IMG/VR virus record: IMGVR_UViG_3300027793_000052
Location: 124,001-188,000 of that record
DNA: 64,000 nt
Origin: a virus
Strand: one strand, 5' to 3'
Below the pieces are notes generated by a model. It did no database searches. It worked only from the letters and a program-made list of their open reading frames with translations, and was not told the origin of the DNA. This document shows, piece by piece, positions 1 through 9,361 of this stretch. A program made the translations under genes and the position numbers. The stretch's first letter is position 1. Each line of letters opens with the position of its first letter.

Positions 1-2478
1 AGTCCAATCGCTAAGGAATTTCAAAAAATATATAAATCACCAAAAGATATAAATCAATATACGGATTGGGTTTTATTTGTTGAGGTAGTAAAATTCATTG
101 ATGAATTACTAACTAAATCTGACGTTAAAAAATTAGAAACTAAAACATTATATAATGATGATAATTTATTAATATTAATACCTTTATCACATAAAGCGTC
201 TTGTTTTTATGGTTCTGGCACTAAATGGTGTACAACAAATAAGGAATCTGACAATTATTTTAAAAGTTACAGTTCAAAAGGCACCCTATTCTATATAATA
301 AACAAAAAAGAACCTCAATCAAACCCTTGGTATAAAGCGGCCATTTTTTTCAACAATGACGGCAATGCTGAAGCTTATGATGCTCCAGATAAACCAACAT
401 CTATTAAAGTAGCTAAAGATAGTATACCTAATTGGGATACTGTTCGTGATGTTATTGTGGATTACTTATCATCTAACAACAAAAAAGGTATTGATAAGTT
501 ATATTTCGGTGATGAACTAATAACTTGGGTTGATTCATTAGGTTTGGATCCATTAAAAACTTTATCTTATGATAGATTTATTAAAGAATTAGGGGTTGAT
601 AAGGCATATGAATATATGGTTAAAAAACAAGTTGATCCTATAGATTACATTGAAGGTGCTGATAATATATTTTATTTTTACTCACAATTAATTAAGGATG
701 AACTTAAAACTGTTAAAACCTTATGGGAATTAGCCAAAAAAAGAAATTACAACCCTTTTGATTTTTTAGATTTTTCTTCTTCTAGTGTTAAATCATTATT
801 AAATGCAATAATAGAAAATATTATAAGTTTAGATGATTTTTTAAACGAAATCATGAAACATAAATACAGTATAAATAACCTTTTCGGTCATCTTAGTAAT
901 GCTACCACCGCTGAATATATTATTAAACTTTTTAAAACAAATAATACTGATAGTAATAAAGAGGCTGTTAATTTATTTTTTAATTTTTGTTTTGAGGCTG
1001 ATATAAACCCTTTTAATAATTTAAACCAAAGAGTTATAAAAATTATTTTAGATGTTTATAGTATTGAGGAAAAAATAGATTTTATTTTAAAAAATATTAA
1101 TTTAGTACCAAATGACGTTGAATTATACAAATACGGTATAGATGATGGACAAATATTTGCTTATTGTGATGAAGAAGAAATTAAACTAATATTATCAAAG
1201 AATTTACTTAGTGATATTAATTTAGATTTGTACATAAAAGTTTTTGGTAATTCACCAGAAACTTATTGGAGGTATATTTCACATATAACAGGGTTACATA
1301 TTGATATTATAAAATATAGATTAATTAATACTAGAGATTTTGTTGAAACTTATTTATTTGTAACAGGGGTTAGAAAAATATTCCCAACACTTGATGATTT
1401 ACAAAAATCTATAAACGACTTAGTTGGTTTGGACGAAGATGGTGATAATATAGTTGATGTGTTGTACAACGTCTCAACTCAAGTTGTTGTGGATGATTTT
1501 TTTAACAAAAATTATTATGAAGCTTATTTAAATTATAAAAAATTAGATATCTTGGATGATTTTGATGATTTATTTAAAATTTGTGCTTACAATTCCGCAC
1601 CACCAGAAGATAAAGAAATTAAAGAAGAAGTTCTATCTATTATTGAACATAGTTTTGGGGGTTACCGTAACGGTCAAATTAGGGAAGAGGGTGGAAGTTT
1701 TTATTTAACAATCGATGATTTATGTTATTTAGAAGATTTGTATACTGAAGTTTCTGGTAAAATTGTCTGTGGTGAAGATATTATAGATTGGTATGGTTAT
1801 GATGCTGATGAAGCTGTCCCAAGTGTTTTAGAAGTAAAGGGTGTTTCCGAATTAATTAGAGACTATTTGATGGAAGAAATGCGTAATAAAAAAATAACTT
1901 TAAAAGACTATTATATTGACGATTTTGAAAGTTGGGTGGAGGATTACGATGAAGATAACGGTAAATTTTCAATTACGTTATATGATGAAAGAATTGTGGG
2001 AATGTCTAATGATAATTTATTAACATTAATAATGAATGGTGATGAGTTAATTAAACTTAAAAGAGAAATAAGCTGGTCTTTTAATGATGCTGTAAATGGT
2101 TTATTGTCCGATAAATTATATAAAAAGGCTAAAAATTCAATTGAAGAAATTTTTGGTAGTAAGGGTGAGTGGCAAGATGTGACAATGAAGTATGGTAATG
2201 ATAATACCATGAAAGAAAAAAATGTATTTGTTATAAAATTAAATTATATTGTGGACGATGTTATAGATTACGCTTTAGAAAAAGTTAATCGTGAATCCAA
2301 TATACCTACGGCGACTTATGTAAGTTTAATAGAAGAAATGATGGAAGAGGGTATTGGTAGATTTGATGGTAAGGTAGATTTAAATGTTGATTATACTGTG
2401 GAAACTTTTTATCCATATACGGAAGACTTAAAACCAGTTCTTATAGATATTTTAAAAGACAGAATTTATGGTTTGTAA
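1..2478 (+). CDS. KWC-motif protein, 5' end outside window
   Basis: The reading frame is open from base 1, so the gene starts upstream and 825 residues are visible. An in-frame GTG at 457 is only an internal codon. Visible residues 50-130 carry a domain seen in two other genes here (21827-22672 and 23606-24367): a DDN-hydrophobic strand, a PLSHKA-type segment, then GTKWC at residues 73-77 and a following hydrophobic strand. The remaining ~690 residues are acidic and rich in Asp, Asn, Ile and Tyr, with no domain I recognise. Its place directly before terminase suggests a virion or late protein. Function unknown. The coding call is certain; the family link rests on the shared motif. Confidence 0.85.
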   Translation, partial: SPIAKEFQKIYKSPKDINQYTDWVLFVEVVKFIDELLTKSDVKKLETKTLYNDDNLLILIPLSHKASCFYGSGTKWCTTNKESDNYFKSYSSKGTLFYIINKKEPQSNPWYKAAIFFNNDGNAEAYDAPDKPTSIKVAKDSIPNWDTVRDVIVDYLSSNNKKGIDKLYFGDELITWVDSLGLDPLKTLSYDRFIKELGVDKAYEYMVKKQVDPIDYIEGADNIFYFYSQLIKDELKTVKTLWELAKKRNYNPFDFLDFSSSSVKSLLNAIIENIISLDDFLNEIMKHKYSINNLFGHLSNATTAEYIIKLFKTNNTDSNKEAVNLFFNFCFEADINPFNNLNQRVIKIILDVYSIEEKIDFILKNINLVPNDVELYKYGIDDGQIFAYCDEEEIKLILSKNLLSDINLDLYIKVFGNSPETYWRYISHITGLHIDIIKYRLINTRDFVETYLFVTGVRKIFPTLDDLQKSINDLVGLDEDGDNIVDVLYNVSTQVVVDDFFNKNYYEAYLNYKKLDILDDFDDLFKICAYNSAPPEDKEIKEEVLSIIEHSFGGYRNGQIREEGGSFYLTIDDLCYLEDLYTEVSGKIVCGEDIIDWYGYDADEAVPSVLEVKGVSELIRDYLMEEMRNKKITLKDYYIDDFESWVEDYDEDNGKFSITLYDERIVGMSNDNLLTLIMNGDELIKLKREISWSFNDAVNGLLSDKLYKKAKNSIEEIFGSKGEWQDVTMKYGNDNTMKEKNVFVIKLNYIVDDVIDYALEKVNRESNIPTATYVSLIEEMMEEGIGRFDGKVDLNVDYTVETFYPYTEDLKPVLIDILKDRIYGL

Positions 2479-2518
2479 TTACGTAAAATAAAGAATAAAT
2501 GATTTAAATAATGTTCTC

Positions 2519-2530
2519 GATATTTATATA
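2519..2530 (+). promoter_or_regulatory. ATATTTAT element before terminase
   Basis: GATATTTATATA lies 18 bases before the terminase ATG. The same core (A/G)ATATTTAT sits close upstream of many starts in this window and always in the sense orientation of the gene. I infer a phage late-promoter -10-like element; this is not proven. Confidence 0.45.
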
Positions 2531-2548
2531 TTAAAAGAACATTATTTC

Positions 2549-5500
2549 ATGTCTAATATACAACAAAATAAAACACAAAAACTTCTTGAACTTGCCAAAT
2601 GTATAAAAGATCCTATTTATACAATAGAAAACTATTTAACCACATTTGACCAAACACAAAAAGGATTTGTTAGTTTTAAATTATTCCCCAAACAAAAGGA
2701 ATTAATTAAAGCATACAAGAAAGAACAGTTTAATATAGTGATGAAACCCCGTCAGGCGGGTGTTTCCACAACAACGGCGGCTTATATAGCTGTCATGACA
2801 GCACTGGCTGACCCACAAAGCCCTCAAAGGGTTCTAATTTTAGCTAATAAACAGGAAACAGCTATAGAATTCCTTAAAAAAGTTAAAGACTTTACTTCAC
2901 AATTACCATCATGGATGAATGTTTGGGCACCACCTACTAAACCAGGTGATGAACCTTCATGGTATGATGCCGAAAAGAATTCAGCTAAACATTATAGATT
3001 AACAAACGGTTCAGAGGTTAAAGCCGTAGCTACATCAATGGATGCATTACGTGGTTATACACCTACATTACTAGTCATGGATGAGGCGGCGTATATTGAA
3101 GGCGGTGAAGAGGTTTATGCGGCGGCTCAACCAGCTTTATCAACAGGTGGTGGAGCTATTTTAATTTCTTGTGTAACAAAAGACACTTTTGTATTTACTA
3201 ATAAAGGTATTAGAGAGGTTGGTGATTTCGTTGATGAAAATAGAAAAGGTGGGTACAACATAGATAATTATGAAGTTTTAGGTTACGGTGGTTTACGAGG
3301 TTCTAATATTATGTTTAACAACGGTAATGTAGATACTAAAATAATAAAAACTAAAATAACCAATTTAGAAGGGAGTTTAAATCATAAACTTTACGTGTAT
3401 TCGGATAAAAACAAATCTTTTGGGTGGTATCAATTGAAAGATTTGTCTGTTGGTGATTATGTGCCTGTTGTTTATAACCAAAACATATGGGGTGATAATG
3501 ATGATTGTTCTGATTTCATTATTACCGAAAACAAAAGAAATAGGAACAAATTTAAAATAAATAAAATAACCGAAGATGTTAGTTATTTTATGGGTTTATT
3601 TTTAGCAGAAGGTAGTTCATATAAATCAATAAAAAACGGTAAACATGTAGGTACTTCAATAACTATTAGTTGTGGTGATGACATATCCGGTATATTCAAA
3701 AAATTAGGTTTAAAATATAGTTTCGACGGTAAATTTCATTACACCACATCATCCAAAGAATTAGGTGGATTTTTAGAATACATGGGTTTTGATTTAGCTC
3801 TAAAAGCTAAACTAAAAACAATACCTAAACGTATTTTTTCTTTGTCTAAAAAAAATGTGATATCTTTTATCAGAGGGTTTATGGACGGTGACGGTTATAG
3901 TAGGTCTGATAACGGTAATGTAGGTCTTTGTTCGTCTTCTAAAAGATTGGTGGAACAGTTTAGGGTGTTATTTATGAACTTGGGTATACTATGTGAATAC
4001 CAAGAAAAATTAACACCACCAACCAAAAGGGTTAAGGTTGAGTCTATGAATTATAGATTACATATGAACAGTAAAAATTCTAAACTTTTTTACGATTTAA
4101 TAGGTTTTAATTTAAAACGTAAAGATGTAAAAAAACATAACTTAGTAATGTATAAAATACATGAACCACATGACGTTGTACCAATGGGTGGTGATATAAT
4201 CCGTAATAATTACCATAAAAATGGGTTAGGTTTAAAATATTTTTCGGATAGAGGTTGTAAAATAAGTCACATAACTAGAACAAACAGTAAAGTAAATCAC
4301 GTTAGTAGAGGATTATTATTAAGTTATTTGGATATCGTAAACGAATCCTATAATAACATATCTCACAATATTATGTGGGTTGAGGTTAAATCTATAGAAG
4401 ATGGTAAAAACGATACCTACGATTTCTCATTACCTAATAATGATGATGATATGTGGTGTCACAGTGTTTTATATAACGGTATATTAGGTCACCAAACACC
4501 AAACGGTATGGACGCCTTATATTATAAAACATATATGGCGGCCAAAACAAAAGAAAAAACTAACAATCCATTTAATATTGTTGAAATGAGATGGTTTCAA
4601 GATCCACGTTACAACAAAGATATGAAATGGTTAAAATTTAATGATGCCGGAGAAGTGATAGAAGAAATTGTTGATATGAATTATGACAATTTCGATAGGT
4701 TAGAGTCTGAAGGTTGGCAACCAATTTCACCTTGGTATGAAAAAATGTGTGCCCAACTTAACCATAATCAACGTAAGATTGCACAAGAGTTGAACTGTAC
4801 GTTTAACGGTTCAGGTGATAACGTAATTAATGAAAAATATATAGATTACCACAGAAAGAATAATATACAAGATCCGGTTAGAATGGAGTGGTTGGATGGT
4901 GGTATGTGGATATGGGAAGACCCACAATTAGGTCATGAATATATAATGGCTATAGATGCCTCTTCAGGTTCAGCAGATGACTTTTCTACTATTTGTATAA
5001 TGGATTTCACCACAGGTAATCAAGTTGCTGAATACCACGGTAAGGTGGCCCCAGATATATTAGGTGAAATAGCTGTAGAATATGGTAATAGATATGAGGC
5101 TTTCGCTGTTGTCGATATTACAGGTGGTTATGGTGTTTCTTCCGTATTAAAAATGATAGAACTTAGTTATCCGGTTAAAAGAATGTACTATGACCAAATC
5201 ATAGGTATAGATGCCGTAACTAACAATAAAACGTTAGAAAAACACATGAGGGATGGTAAATTACCAGGTCTTAATTTTCAAAAAAATAGAAATACTATAG
5301 TTACAAAATTAGAGGAATCTGTACGTTTAAATTCTTTTAAAGTTAGGTCTATTAGAGCTTTGGCTGAAATGGATACTTTTGTGTTTAAAGGTGGCCGTGC
5401 TGACCATATGAAAGGTTATCATGATGATTTGTTGATGGGTATTGCGATGTGCTGTTACGTTGCACAAACATCATTTAAAGACTTACAAAAAAGTCAGGGG

Positions 5501-5707
5501 CAAACTAAAGCTATGTTGGATTCTTGGGTTGTTTCTACAAACACAACTGATACAATACAAGAGTTAAATGTTACGGAAAATAACCATATGAATTCGCGTG
5601 GTGATTTATCCAAACAAGTTCAATATGCCAACTCTGAACATAATTGGGTATTTTTTGGTATGGCGGGATTTACCGATAAAAACAGTAATAAAAAATTAAT
5701 AAAATAA
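2549..5707 (+). CDS. Terminase large subunit with in-frame intein
   Basis: ATPase-nuclease motor that packages DNA into the prohead through the portal. Without the intein (residues 208-649) the extein is 610 residues, the length of T4 gp17. The ATPase half shows a deviant Walker A (KPRQAGVST, residues 66-74, lacking the usual GK) and Walker B LLVMDEA (174-180). Motif III (AILIS + TPNG) is reconstituted only after splicing. The nuclease half has the expected acidic triad: D803 in AIDASSG, D856 in VVDITGG and D959/D960 in YHDDL. No small subunit is visible next to it. The stop codon overlaps the next ATG (TAATG). The call is very secure. Confidence 0.97.
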   Translation: MSNIQQNKTQKLLELAKCIKDPIYTIENYLTTFDQTQKGFVSFKLFPKQKELIKAYKKEQFNIVMKPRQAGVSTTTAAYIAVMTALADPQSPQRVLILANKQETAIEFLKKVKDFTSQLPSWMNVWAPPTKPGDEPSWYDAEKNSAKHYRLTNGSEVKAVATSMDALRGYTPTLLVMDEAAYIEGGEEVYAAAQPALSTGGGAILISCVTKDTFVFTNKGIREVGDFVDENRKGGYNIDNYEVLGYGGLRGSNIMFNNGNVDTKIIKTKITNLEGSLNHKLYVYSDKNKSFGWYQLKDLSVGDYVPVVYNQNIWGDNDDCSDFIITENKRNRNKFKINKITEDVSYFMGLFLAEGSSYKSIKNGKHVGTSITISCGDDISGIFKKLGLKYSFDGKFHYTTSSKELGGFLEYMGFDLALKAKLKTIPKRIFSLSKKNVISFIRGFMDGDGYSRSDNGNVGLCSSSKRLVEQFRVLFMNLGILCEYQEKLTPPTKRVKVESMNYRLHMNSKNSKLFYDLIGFNLKRKDVKKHNLVMYKIHEPHDVVPMGGDIIRNNYHKNGLGLKYFSDRGCKISHITRTNSKVNHVSRGLLLSYLDIVNESYNNISHNIMWVEVKSIEDGKNDTYDFSLPNNDDDMWCHSVLYNGILGHQTPNGMDALYYKTYMAAKTKEKTNNPFNIVEMRWFQDPRYNKDMKWLKFNDAGEVIEEIVDMNYDNFDRLESEGWQPISPWYEKMCAQLNHNQRKIAQELNCTFNGSGDNVINEKYIDYHRKNNIQDPVRMEWLDGGMWIWEDPQLGHEYIMAIDASSGSADDFSTICIMDFTTGNQVAEYHGKVAPDILGEIAVEYGNRYEAFAVVDITGGYGVSSVLKMIELSYPVKRMYYDQIIGIDAVTNNKTLEKHMRDGKLPGLNFQKNRNTIVTKLEESVRLNSFKVRSIRALAEMDTFVFKGGRADHMKGYHDDLLMGIAMCCYVAQTSFKDLQKSQGQTKAMLDSWVVSTNTTDTIQELNVTENNHMNSRGDLSKQVQYANSEHNWVFFGMAGFTDKNSNKKLIK
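3170..4495 (+). mobile_element. Intein with LAGLIDADG endonuclease in terminase
   Basis: A 442-residue insert splits the terminase. It begins with Cys208 (block A, CVTKDTFVF, then GIREVGDFV) and has a block-B-like GSLNHKLYV. Two LAGLIDADG helices are present: MGLFLAEGS and FIRGFMDGDG. It ends NGILGHQ, followed by Thr as the +1 extein residue. The last intein residue is Gln, not the usual Asn; Gln-ending inteins are known to be able to splice. The joined extein ILIS-TPNG matches the ATPase coupling motif of T4 gp17 (TTTPNG), so the insertion hits an essential conserved site, as is typical for inteins. Both endonuclease motifs keep acidic residues, so homing may still be active. Confidence 0.95.
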
Positions 5708-5952
5708 TGGCAACAGGAAGAAATATTTCACAAAACCAACCATTTAAAGGTCAACCCAATATGAGAAGAGGTGCTGGACCAGTTTATTATAAATGGAAAC
5801 CTTTACCGTTTGAAAAGGGTGGTAATTTAAAACAAACTGGTTTAAAATTAATTTGTGATAATGTTGTCGATAACATTACAACATATGTTTATGATATAGA
5901 TCCGGCTAACGGTAATCATTTGGCTTATGTTAATTGTGATTATGTTGAGTAA
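5707..5952 (+). CDS. Small hypothetical protein between terminase and portal
   Basis: 81 residues, basic N-terminal half, no membrane segment and no motif I recognise. The ATG shares its A with the terminase stop codon, so the two are probably translationally coupled. In T4 the sheath and tube genes lie between terminase and portal; this protein is far too short to be either. A virion or packaging accessory role is only a guess from position. Confidence 0.75.
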   Translation: MATGRNISQNQPFKGQPNMRRGAGPVYYKWKPLPFEKGGNLKQTGLKLICDNVVDNITTYVYDIDPANGNHLAYVNCDYVE

Positions 5953-5988
5953 CATTCACATTTAAACATGTTGGTTTAGATTTAAACT

Positions 5989-5998
5989 GAATATTTAT
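5989..5998 (+). promoter_or_regulatory. ATATTTAT element before portal
   Basis: GAATATTTAT lies 33 bases before the portal ATG in the 79-base gap after the small gene. It matches the recurrent candidate late-promoter core. Confidence 0.35.
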
Positions 5999-6031
5999 GT
6001 TAAAAATAACAAGTTTTGGAAAAATTCATTA

Positions 6032-7993
6032 ATGGCAGACAATAAAAATCTAACAGTCTATCAAAAGTTATTCTATATGTTTGGGCAAAATAAACCCGAA
6101 CAAAGAAATACTACCCCTAAATACACTTTTAGTGATGGTGACTTAATTACCACGCAATCTCAACAAGATTATAATAAACAAAAATTAGAGTTACAACAAC
6201 AAAATTATCTTGAGGCACAATGGGCAAGAGTAGATAGTGAGTTATATCAAAAGGCTGTTTATTATGAAACATCCAGAATAGCGTCTTATATGGATTATGA
6301 GGCAATGGAATTTTCACCTGAAATTGCAGCTGCTTTAGATATAATGTCAGAGGAATCTTGTACACCTAGTGAACAAGGTAAAATATTAACAATACAATCT
6401 AATTCTAAACGTGTTAAAAATATATTGGAGGATTTATTCTACAACATATTAGACATTCAAACTAATTTACCAATGTGGACACGTAATACGTGTAAGTATG
6501 GTGATAATTTTGTTTACTTAAAAATAGATAGACAAAAGGGTATTATTGGTTCTGCTCAATTAACTAATATAGAAATTGAACGTAAGGAAGAAGGTTTATT
6601 TGGTACCACACCATCATCTAATAAAGGTGACGGAGTTACTCAATTACCTGAAAAGAAAAAACAAGTTATGTTTCATTGGAGGGACAAATCTATGGATTTT
6701 AATCCTTGGGAAGTTGCTCATTTTCGTTTATTAGGTGATGATAGACGTTTACCTTATGGTACTTCAATATTAGAAAAAGCTAGACGTATTTGGAAACAAT
6801 TATTATTATCTGAGGATGCAATGTTAGTATATCGTGTTGTTAGAGCACCGGAAAGACGTGTATTTAAAATATATGTTGGTAATATAGATGATAAGGATGT
6901 TGATGCATATGTACAAAAAGTTGCTAATAAATTTAAAAGAAACCAAATAGTAGACCAAAAAACAGGTCAAGTAGATTTGCGTTATAATACATTGGCGGTA
7001 GACCAAGATTATTTTGTACCAGTTCGTGACCCTAACGCACCAAACCCAATAGATACTTTGGCGGGTGCTTCAAATTTGGACCAAATTGCTGATATTGAAT
7101 ACATACAAAGAAAACTATTAACAGCATTACGCGTTCCTAAACCTTTCTTAGGGTTTGACGAAGCGGCTGGTGACGGTAAAAGTTTAGCTTTATTGGATAT
7201 TAGATTTGCACGTACTATTAATCGTATACAACAATCAATGATACAAGAACTTAATAAGTTGGCTATTATACATTTATATGTTCTTGGTTTTCACGATGAT
7301 TTAAATAACTTTACACTTAATTTAACCAACCCTTCAACTCAAGGTGAAATGTTAAAGGTTGAACAGTGGAAAGAAAAAGTTCTTCTTTATAAGGATCTTG
7401 TTTCACAAATAGACGGCGGTATTGCCCCAACATCTCATACTTGGGCAAAAAAGAATATTTTTAATTGGACTGATGACGATATTAAAATTGACCTTGAACA
7501 ACAACGTATGGAAAGGGCTGCAGCTAAAGAGTTAGAAAACACGCCTGAAACAATTAAAAAGACAGGTTATTTTGAAAGAGTTGATAAACTATACGGTGAA
7601 ATTGGTTCTCCGGCTAAAACTGAGACTGGTGCTGAAGGTACTTCAGGTGATGAAGAAACAGGAGGCGGTGGAGGCTTTGGTGGTGGAGGCTTTGGTGGTG
7701 GAGGCGGAGGCTTCGGAGGTGGAGACCTTGGTGGAGACCTTGGCGGTGATTTAGGCGGTGGAGAAGGTGGTGAAGGTGAAACAGGCGGTGGAGAGGCTGG
7801 CACAGAAGAAGCTGGTGGTGGTGGATTTGGTGAAAGTTTTAGATATAAGGATAAATCTATAATAGACAAACTACTTATGGAAGGTATTCGTAAAAATGAA
7901 GATATAATGATGATGACAGATGGTATTAAAGATTTAATTGGTGAGGAAGAAATAGATGAAGATGATGATGAATTAGATTTATTACAATCATAA
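6032..7993 (+). CDS. Portal protein (gp20-like)
   Basis: Forms the dodecameric ring at the head vertex through which terminase packages DNA. The 653 residues fit T4-type portals (gp20, 524) with an extended C-terminus. Recognisable segments are the N-terminal YYETSRIASYMDYEAME region, the FNPWEVAHFRLLGD block near residue 230, the RIWKQLLLSEDAMLVYRVVR block, and LRVPKPFLGFDEAAGDGKSL near residue 365. Residues ~544-600 form an extremely Gly-rich, low-complexity linker, followed by an acidic helical tail ending in LDLLQS. It sits between the terminase module and the head-maturation genes. The linker is unusual for portals and may have grown by repeat expansion. Confidence 0.93.
   Translation: MADNKNLTVYQKLFYMFGQNKPEQRNTTPKYTFSDGDLITTQSQQDYNKQKLELQQQNYLEAQWARVDSELYQKAVYYETSRIASYMDYEAMEFSPEIAAALDIMSEESCTPSEQGKILTIQSNSKRVKNILEDLFYNILDIQTNLPMWTRNTCKYGDNFVYLKIDRQKGIIGSAQLTNIEIERKEEGLFGTTPSSNKGDGVTQLPEKKKQVMFHWRDKSMDFNPWEVAHFRLLGDDRRLPYGTSILEKARRIWKQLLLSEDAMLVYRVVRAPERRVFKIYVGNIDDKDVDAYVQKVANKFKRNQIVDQKTGQVDLRYNTLAVDQDYFVPVRDPNAPNPIDTLAGASNLDQIADIEYIQRKLLTALRVPKPFLGFDEAAGDGKSLALLDIRFARTINRIQQSMIQELNKLAIIHLYVLGFHDDLNNFTLNLTNPSTQGEMLKVEQWKEKVLLYKDLVSQIDGGIAPTSHTWAKKNIFNWTDDDIKIDLEQQRMERAAAKELENTPETIKKTGYFERVDKLYGEIGSPAKTETGAEGTSGDEETGGGGGFGGGGFGGGGGGFGGGDLGGDLGGDLGGGEGGEGETGGGEAGTEEAGGGGFGESFRYKDKSIIDKLLMEGIRKNEDIMMMTDGIKDLIGEEEIDEDDDELDLLQS
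7663..7830 (+). repeat. GGN-repeat low-complexity tract in portal gene
   Basis: About 170 bases of imperfect GGTGGAGGC-type repeats encode a poly-Gly/Phe/Asp linker near the portal C-terminus (units such as GGGGFGG and LGGD). It is the most G-rich stretch of the window and a likely site for replication slippage, so repeat number may vary between isolates. On the opposite strand it gives a long proline-rich open frame that I regard as spurious. Confidence 0.85.
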
Positions 7994-7994
7994 C

Positions 7995-8004
7995 GATATT
8001 TATA
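7995..8004 (+). promoter_or_regulatory. ATATTTAT element before 8019 gene
   Basis: GATATTTATA immediately follows the portal stop and lies 14 bases before the next ATG; same core as at the other candidate late promoters. Confidence 0.45.
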
Positions 8005-8018
8005 ATTAAAAAATAAAG

Positions 8019-9026
8019 ATGGATTTTGGAACAATAAAAAATACATTCACAGAGATTTTAATTGAATCTCACATTAAAGGTGATGACAAAGGTAAAAACT
8101 TATATAAAAAATTTTTAAGAACACTTAAAGAAAGTGAGACGTTAAAAACATATTTTGTTGCTTACAAAAATTTAGAAGATAAAACTTTTAATACAGAAAA
8201 TGAGGCCACCGAGTACATTAAAGAACATGTAAGTATTTTAAAAAAATATAAAGGTCAAAAAAGTATTTTTAATGAAAATAAAAAACTTATTAACTTATTA
8301 GAAAGTAATGGTTATAAAATTACACAAAAACCAAACGATTTACATAAAGCTTTAAATAATTTAATTCGCACGAATAAAGATGTTACAACAATTGATACTA
8401 TTATAGAATCCACAAATATTCTTAAAAAACATTTAATTACCCCCAAAACAAAATTAAATGAAAACCTATACTCTAAAACTAAATTTTTTAAAGAGGGTGA
8501 TAAAATAAAAGTAACTAGATTACCAGAAGAAAAACCTAATGACAGACTACCTAGAGGTTATGAAAATCTTAAAATAGGTGATGTATTGACAGTTAATAAA
8601 ATATGGAGTAACACTGAAGGTGTGATTTACGGTACAGATTTTAGTGATAATTATGGTTTATCTAATTATGACGTAGAAAATTTAACTGGTAAAAAATTAA
8701 AAGAAAATAAAGTAAACCCAAACAAATTTTTAAATATTGTAGTTGAAAAATACAATGAAAAATACTCCAACATGGATGAACAAGATAAAAAAATCATTAA
8801 AACAATTTTATCTAGTAATGAAAAAGAAAAAGAAACATTATTAAATAATTTAAAAAAGGAGTCTATTAATTTAATCACTAAATTAGTAAAAGAATATGAT
8901 AATAATTTAGAGGTTAAAGTTAAGTTATTGGAATCAAAAGATTTTATTTATAATATGGGTTTTAATAAAGAAACTTTTAAAGATGATGTTGTTAAAATAT
9001 ACGATTTAATGAAAAATTTAAGTTAA
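8019..9026 (+). CDS. Hypothetical protein downstream of portal
   Basis: 335 residues, lysine-rich. The N-terminus (helix ending ILIE before Ser-His) resembles the short helical tags on other proteins here that may be capsid-targeting sequences. Residues ~155-225 read as a beta-rich segment (GDKIKVTRLP, then IGDVLTVNKIW and VIYGTDF), reminiscent of a small SH3-like barrel. The rest is predicted helical. It has its own upstream element and is followed by a strong terminator. Possible virion component; no family recognised. Confidence 0.75.
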   Translation: MDFGTIKNTFTEILIESHIKGDDKGKNLYKKFLRTLKESETLKTYFVAYKNLEDKTFNTENEATEYIKEHVSILKKYKGQKSIFNENKKLINLLESNGYKITQKPNDLHKALNNLIRTNKDVTTIDTIIESTNILKKHLITPKTKLNENLYSKTKFFKEGDKIKVTRLPEEKPNDRLPRGYENLKIGDVLTVNKIWSNTEGVIYGTDFSDNYGLSNYDVENLTGKKLKENKVNPNKFLNIVVEKYNEKYSNMDEQDKKIIKTILSSNEKEKETLLNNLKKESINLITKLVKEYDNNLEVKVKLLESKDFIYNMGFNKETFKDDVVKIYDLMKNLS

Positions 9027-9045
9027 TTAAAAATAATTTAAAAAA

Positions 9046-9088
9046 GTAAAGGGTCTGAAATAAAAAATTCAGACCTTTTTTATTTTTT
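9046..9088 (+). terminator. Rho-independent terminator after 8019 gene
   Basis: Stem GGTCTGAA (9052-9059) pairs with TTCAGACC (9068-9075), loop of 8, followed by a T-rich run. It ends the portal-8019 transcription unit. Confidence 0.88.
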
Positions 9089-9090
9089 CT

Positions 9091-9100
9091 TAATATTTAT
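9091..9100 (+). promoter_or_regulatory. ATATTTAT element before 9137 gene
   Basis: TAATATTTAT follows the terminator and lies 36 bases before the first ATG of the next three-gene unit, as expected for a new promoter. Confidence 0.4.
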
Positions 9101-9136
9101 TAAAATAAATATAACCTACAAAAAAAAGTTTACATA

Positions 9137-9361
9137 ATGATGGAATCCGAAAATATCGTACAACTTAGACATTTAATAGATGAGTTGGACAAACAAGATA
9201 GAATGAGTGATGAATATCATAAAATATTAAATAGTATAGTTCAAATTATAAACGAAGAACAAAATATTATATGTGGGTTAAAAGGTAATGAAATTAAAAT
9301 AAAACATTACGAAAGTATTTGTAAGAATATACTTTCGATTATTTCATCAGTTAAAGTATGA
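9137..9361 (+). CDS. Small helical protein
   Basis: 74 residues, charged and predicted helical (a heptad-like pattern through the first 60 residues), with no membrane segment or known motif. Two consecutive ATG codons could start it (9137 or 9140). Its stop overlaps the start of the next gene (ATGA), so it heads a coupled three-gene unit with two small membrane proteins and may share their role. Function unknown. Confidence 0.7.
   Translation: MMESENIVQLRHLIDELDKQDRMSDEYHKILNSIVQIINEEQNIICGLKGNEIKIKHYESICKNILSIISSVKV

Noticed and set aside
457-459. GTG start for the first gene
   Set aside because: The frame is open to base 1 and the conserved KWC domain lies upstream of this codon, so the gene begins outside the window.
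7567-8046. Proline-rich 159-codon frame on the minus strand
   Set aside because: It is the antisense shadow of the poly-Gly tract in the portal gene; its Pro/Ser composition has no other support.
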